From NCBI RefSeq assembly GCF_024868665.1, contig NC_079905.1, forward strand, positions 7,351,879 to 7,415,878: a stretch of DNA of 64,000 nt, read 5' to 3'. A program made the position numbers and the translations under genes. This document shows positions 63,581-64,000 of the stretch, piece by piece (the stretch's first letter is position 1; each line of letters starts with the position of its first letter). The notes beneath the pieces were generated by a model. The model saw nothing but the letters and a program-made list of their open reading frames with translations. It was not told where the DNA came from and did no database searches. This DNA comes from Triplophysa rosa (Eukaryota > Chordata > Actinopteri > Cypriniformes > Nemacheilidae).

Positions 63581-64000
63581 TTGATGATGATGTTATGTTT
63601 TTTGAATGCCGTTTCCTACGAATTTAGTGAAATCTAAAGTTACTTTTTAATCATGTTATAATAACAGGCGAAGCTATGATAAGTCAAGATAACCATAGAC
63701 ACCAGCCAAATTCAACAACACGATTAAATGTTACTGTAACACTGACAATGAGATTGTTCTTGACATCATTCAATAGGACTTACCTCTCGTAACACCGGAG
63801 CACATGAAAGTAAAAACCCTTTAAATGCACCGAGACTACAGGAGAAAAAGAAAACCCTGAGTTAATTTGACAGCATAATTCACACGTGACCCCGGGGTCC
63901 AGCACACCTGCGGAGAGGATACGAGAACATACGAGTCAGTGAGGGGATGGCTGAAAACTCACCTCCCCTTCCCCCGGGGATGACAAGGACATTCTCTCAT

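Larger units (their letters stand above)
48546..64000. other. Intergenic region upstream of epha7
   Basis: 15.4 kb with no coding exon recognised. It contains foldback elements (50600, 51893, 58229 and 63335), a retroposon tail (50334), a solo LTR (57873), a 231-bp tandem duplication (58990), a deleted Tc1 element (60268), a GGGGAC-type repeat (61133) and a CA microsatellite (61942). 48590-49200 is AT-rich with nothing recognised. 53060-57860 is mostly unique sequence with no gene seen. Confidence 0.7.

Overview
The window looks like vertebrate nuclear DNA from a teleost, most probably a cyprinid (carp/minnow/Danio-type) fish. The evidence is AT-rich, gene-poor sequence, spliced coding exons with GT-AG borders, long CA/GA microsatellites, and very many copies of dispersed repeats I recognise from cyprinid genomes: the foldback family opening AGGGATAGTTCACCCAAAA, an HE1-type tRNA SINE, and hAT, Tc1 and LTR remnants. 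There is no bacterial, viral or plasmid gene organisation and no CRISPR array.

Only one gene can be supported: the 5' part of an Eph receptor tyrosine kinase on the minus strand, best matched to EphA7 (epha7). Exon 1 (48253-48331) carries the start codon and signal peptide. Exon 2 (29272-29336) carries the start of the ephrin-binding domain. Exon 3 (27677-28346) carries the rest of the ephrin-binding domain and the first part of the cysteine-rich region. Together they encode residues 1-271 plus the first base of codon 272. The junctions are in frame (phase 1, 0, 1), with consensus splice sites on every side visible. Intron 1 is 18.9 kb, intron 2 is 925 bp, and intron 3 runs off the left edge of the window (at least 27.7 kb). 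The remaining exons (fibronectin repeats, transmembrane segment, kinase, SAM) must lie beyond coordinate 1. A GC/CpG-rich promoter-like block lies at about 48340-48540, and a short upstream ORF overlaps the epha7 start codon.

Layout: 1-27676 is intron 3, packed with transposon remnants and some unique, possibly regulatory sequence. 27677-29336 holds exons 3 and 2. 29337-48252 is intron 1, with SINEs, foldback elements, tandem repeats and candidate conserved noncoding sequence. 48253-48540 holds exon 1 and the promoter. 48541-64000 is upstream intergenic DNA with no recognisable gene but with a solo LTR, a deleted Tc1 element and further foldback copies.

I found no novel multi-gene system. 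The most informative observations are the overlapping uORF, several mobile elements whose target-site duplications can be read directly (two hAT-type with perfect 8-bp duplications, a solo LTR with a 5-bp duplication, a Tc1 with TA), a chimeric foldback element, and a few noncoding blocks that resemble developmental enhancers. All family assignments were made by reading and from memory; no database search was run.
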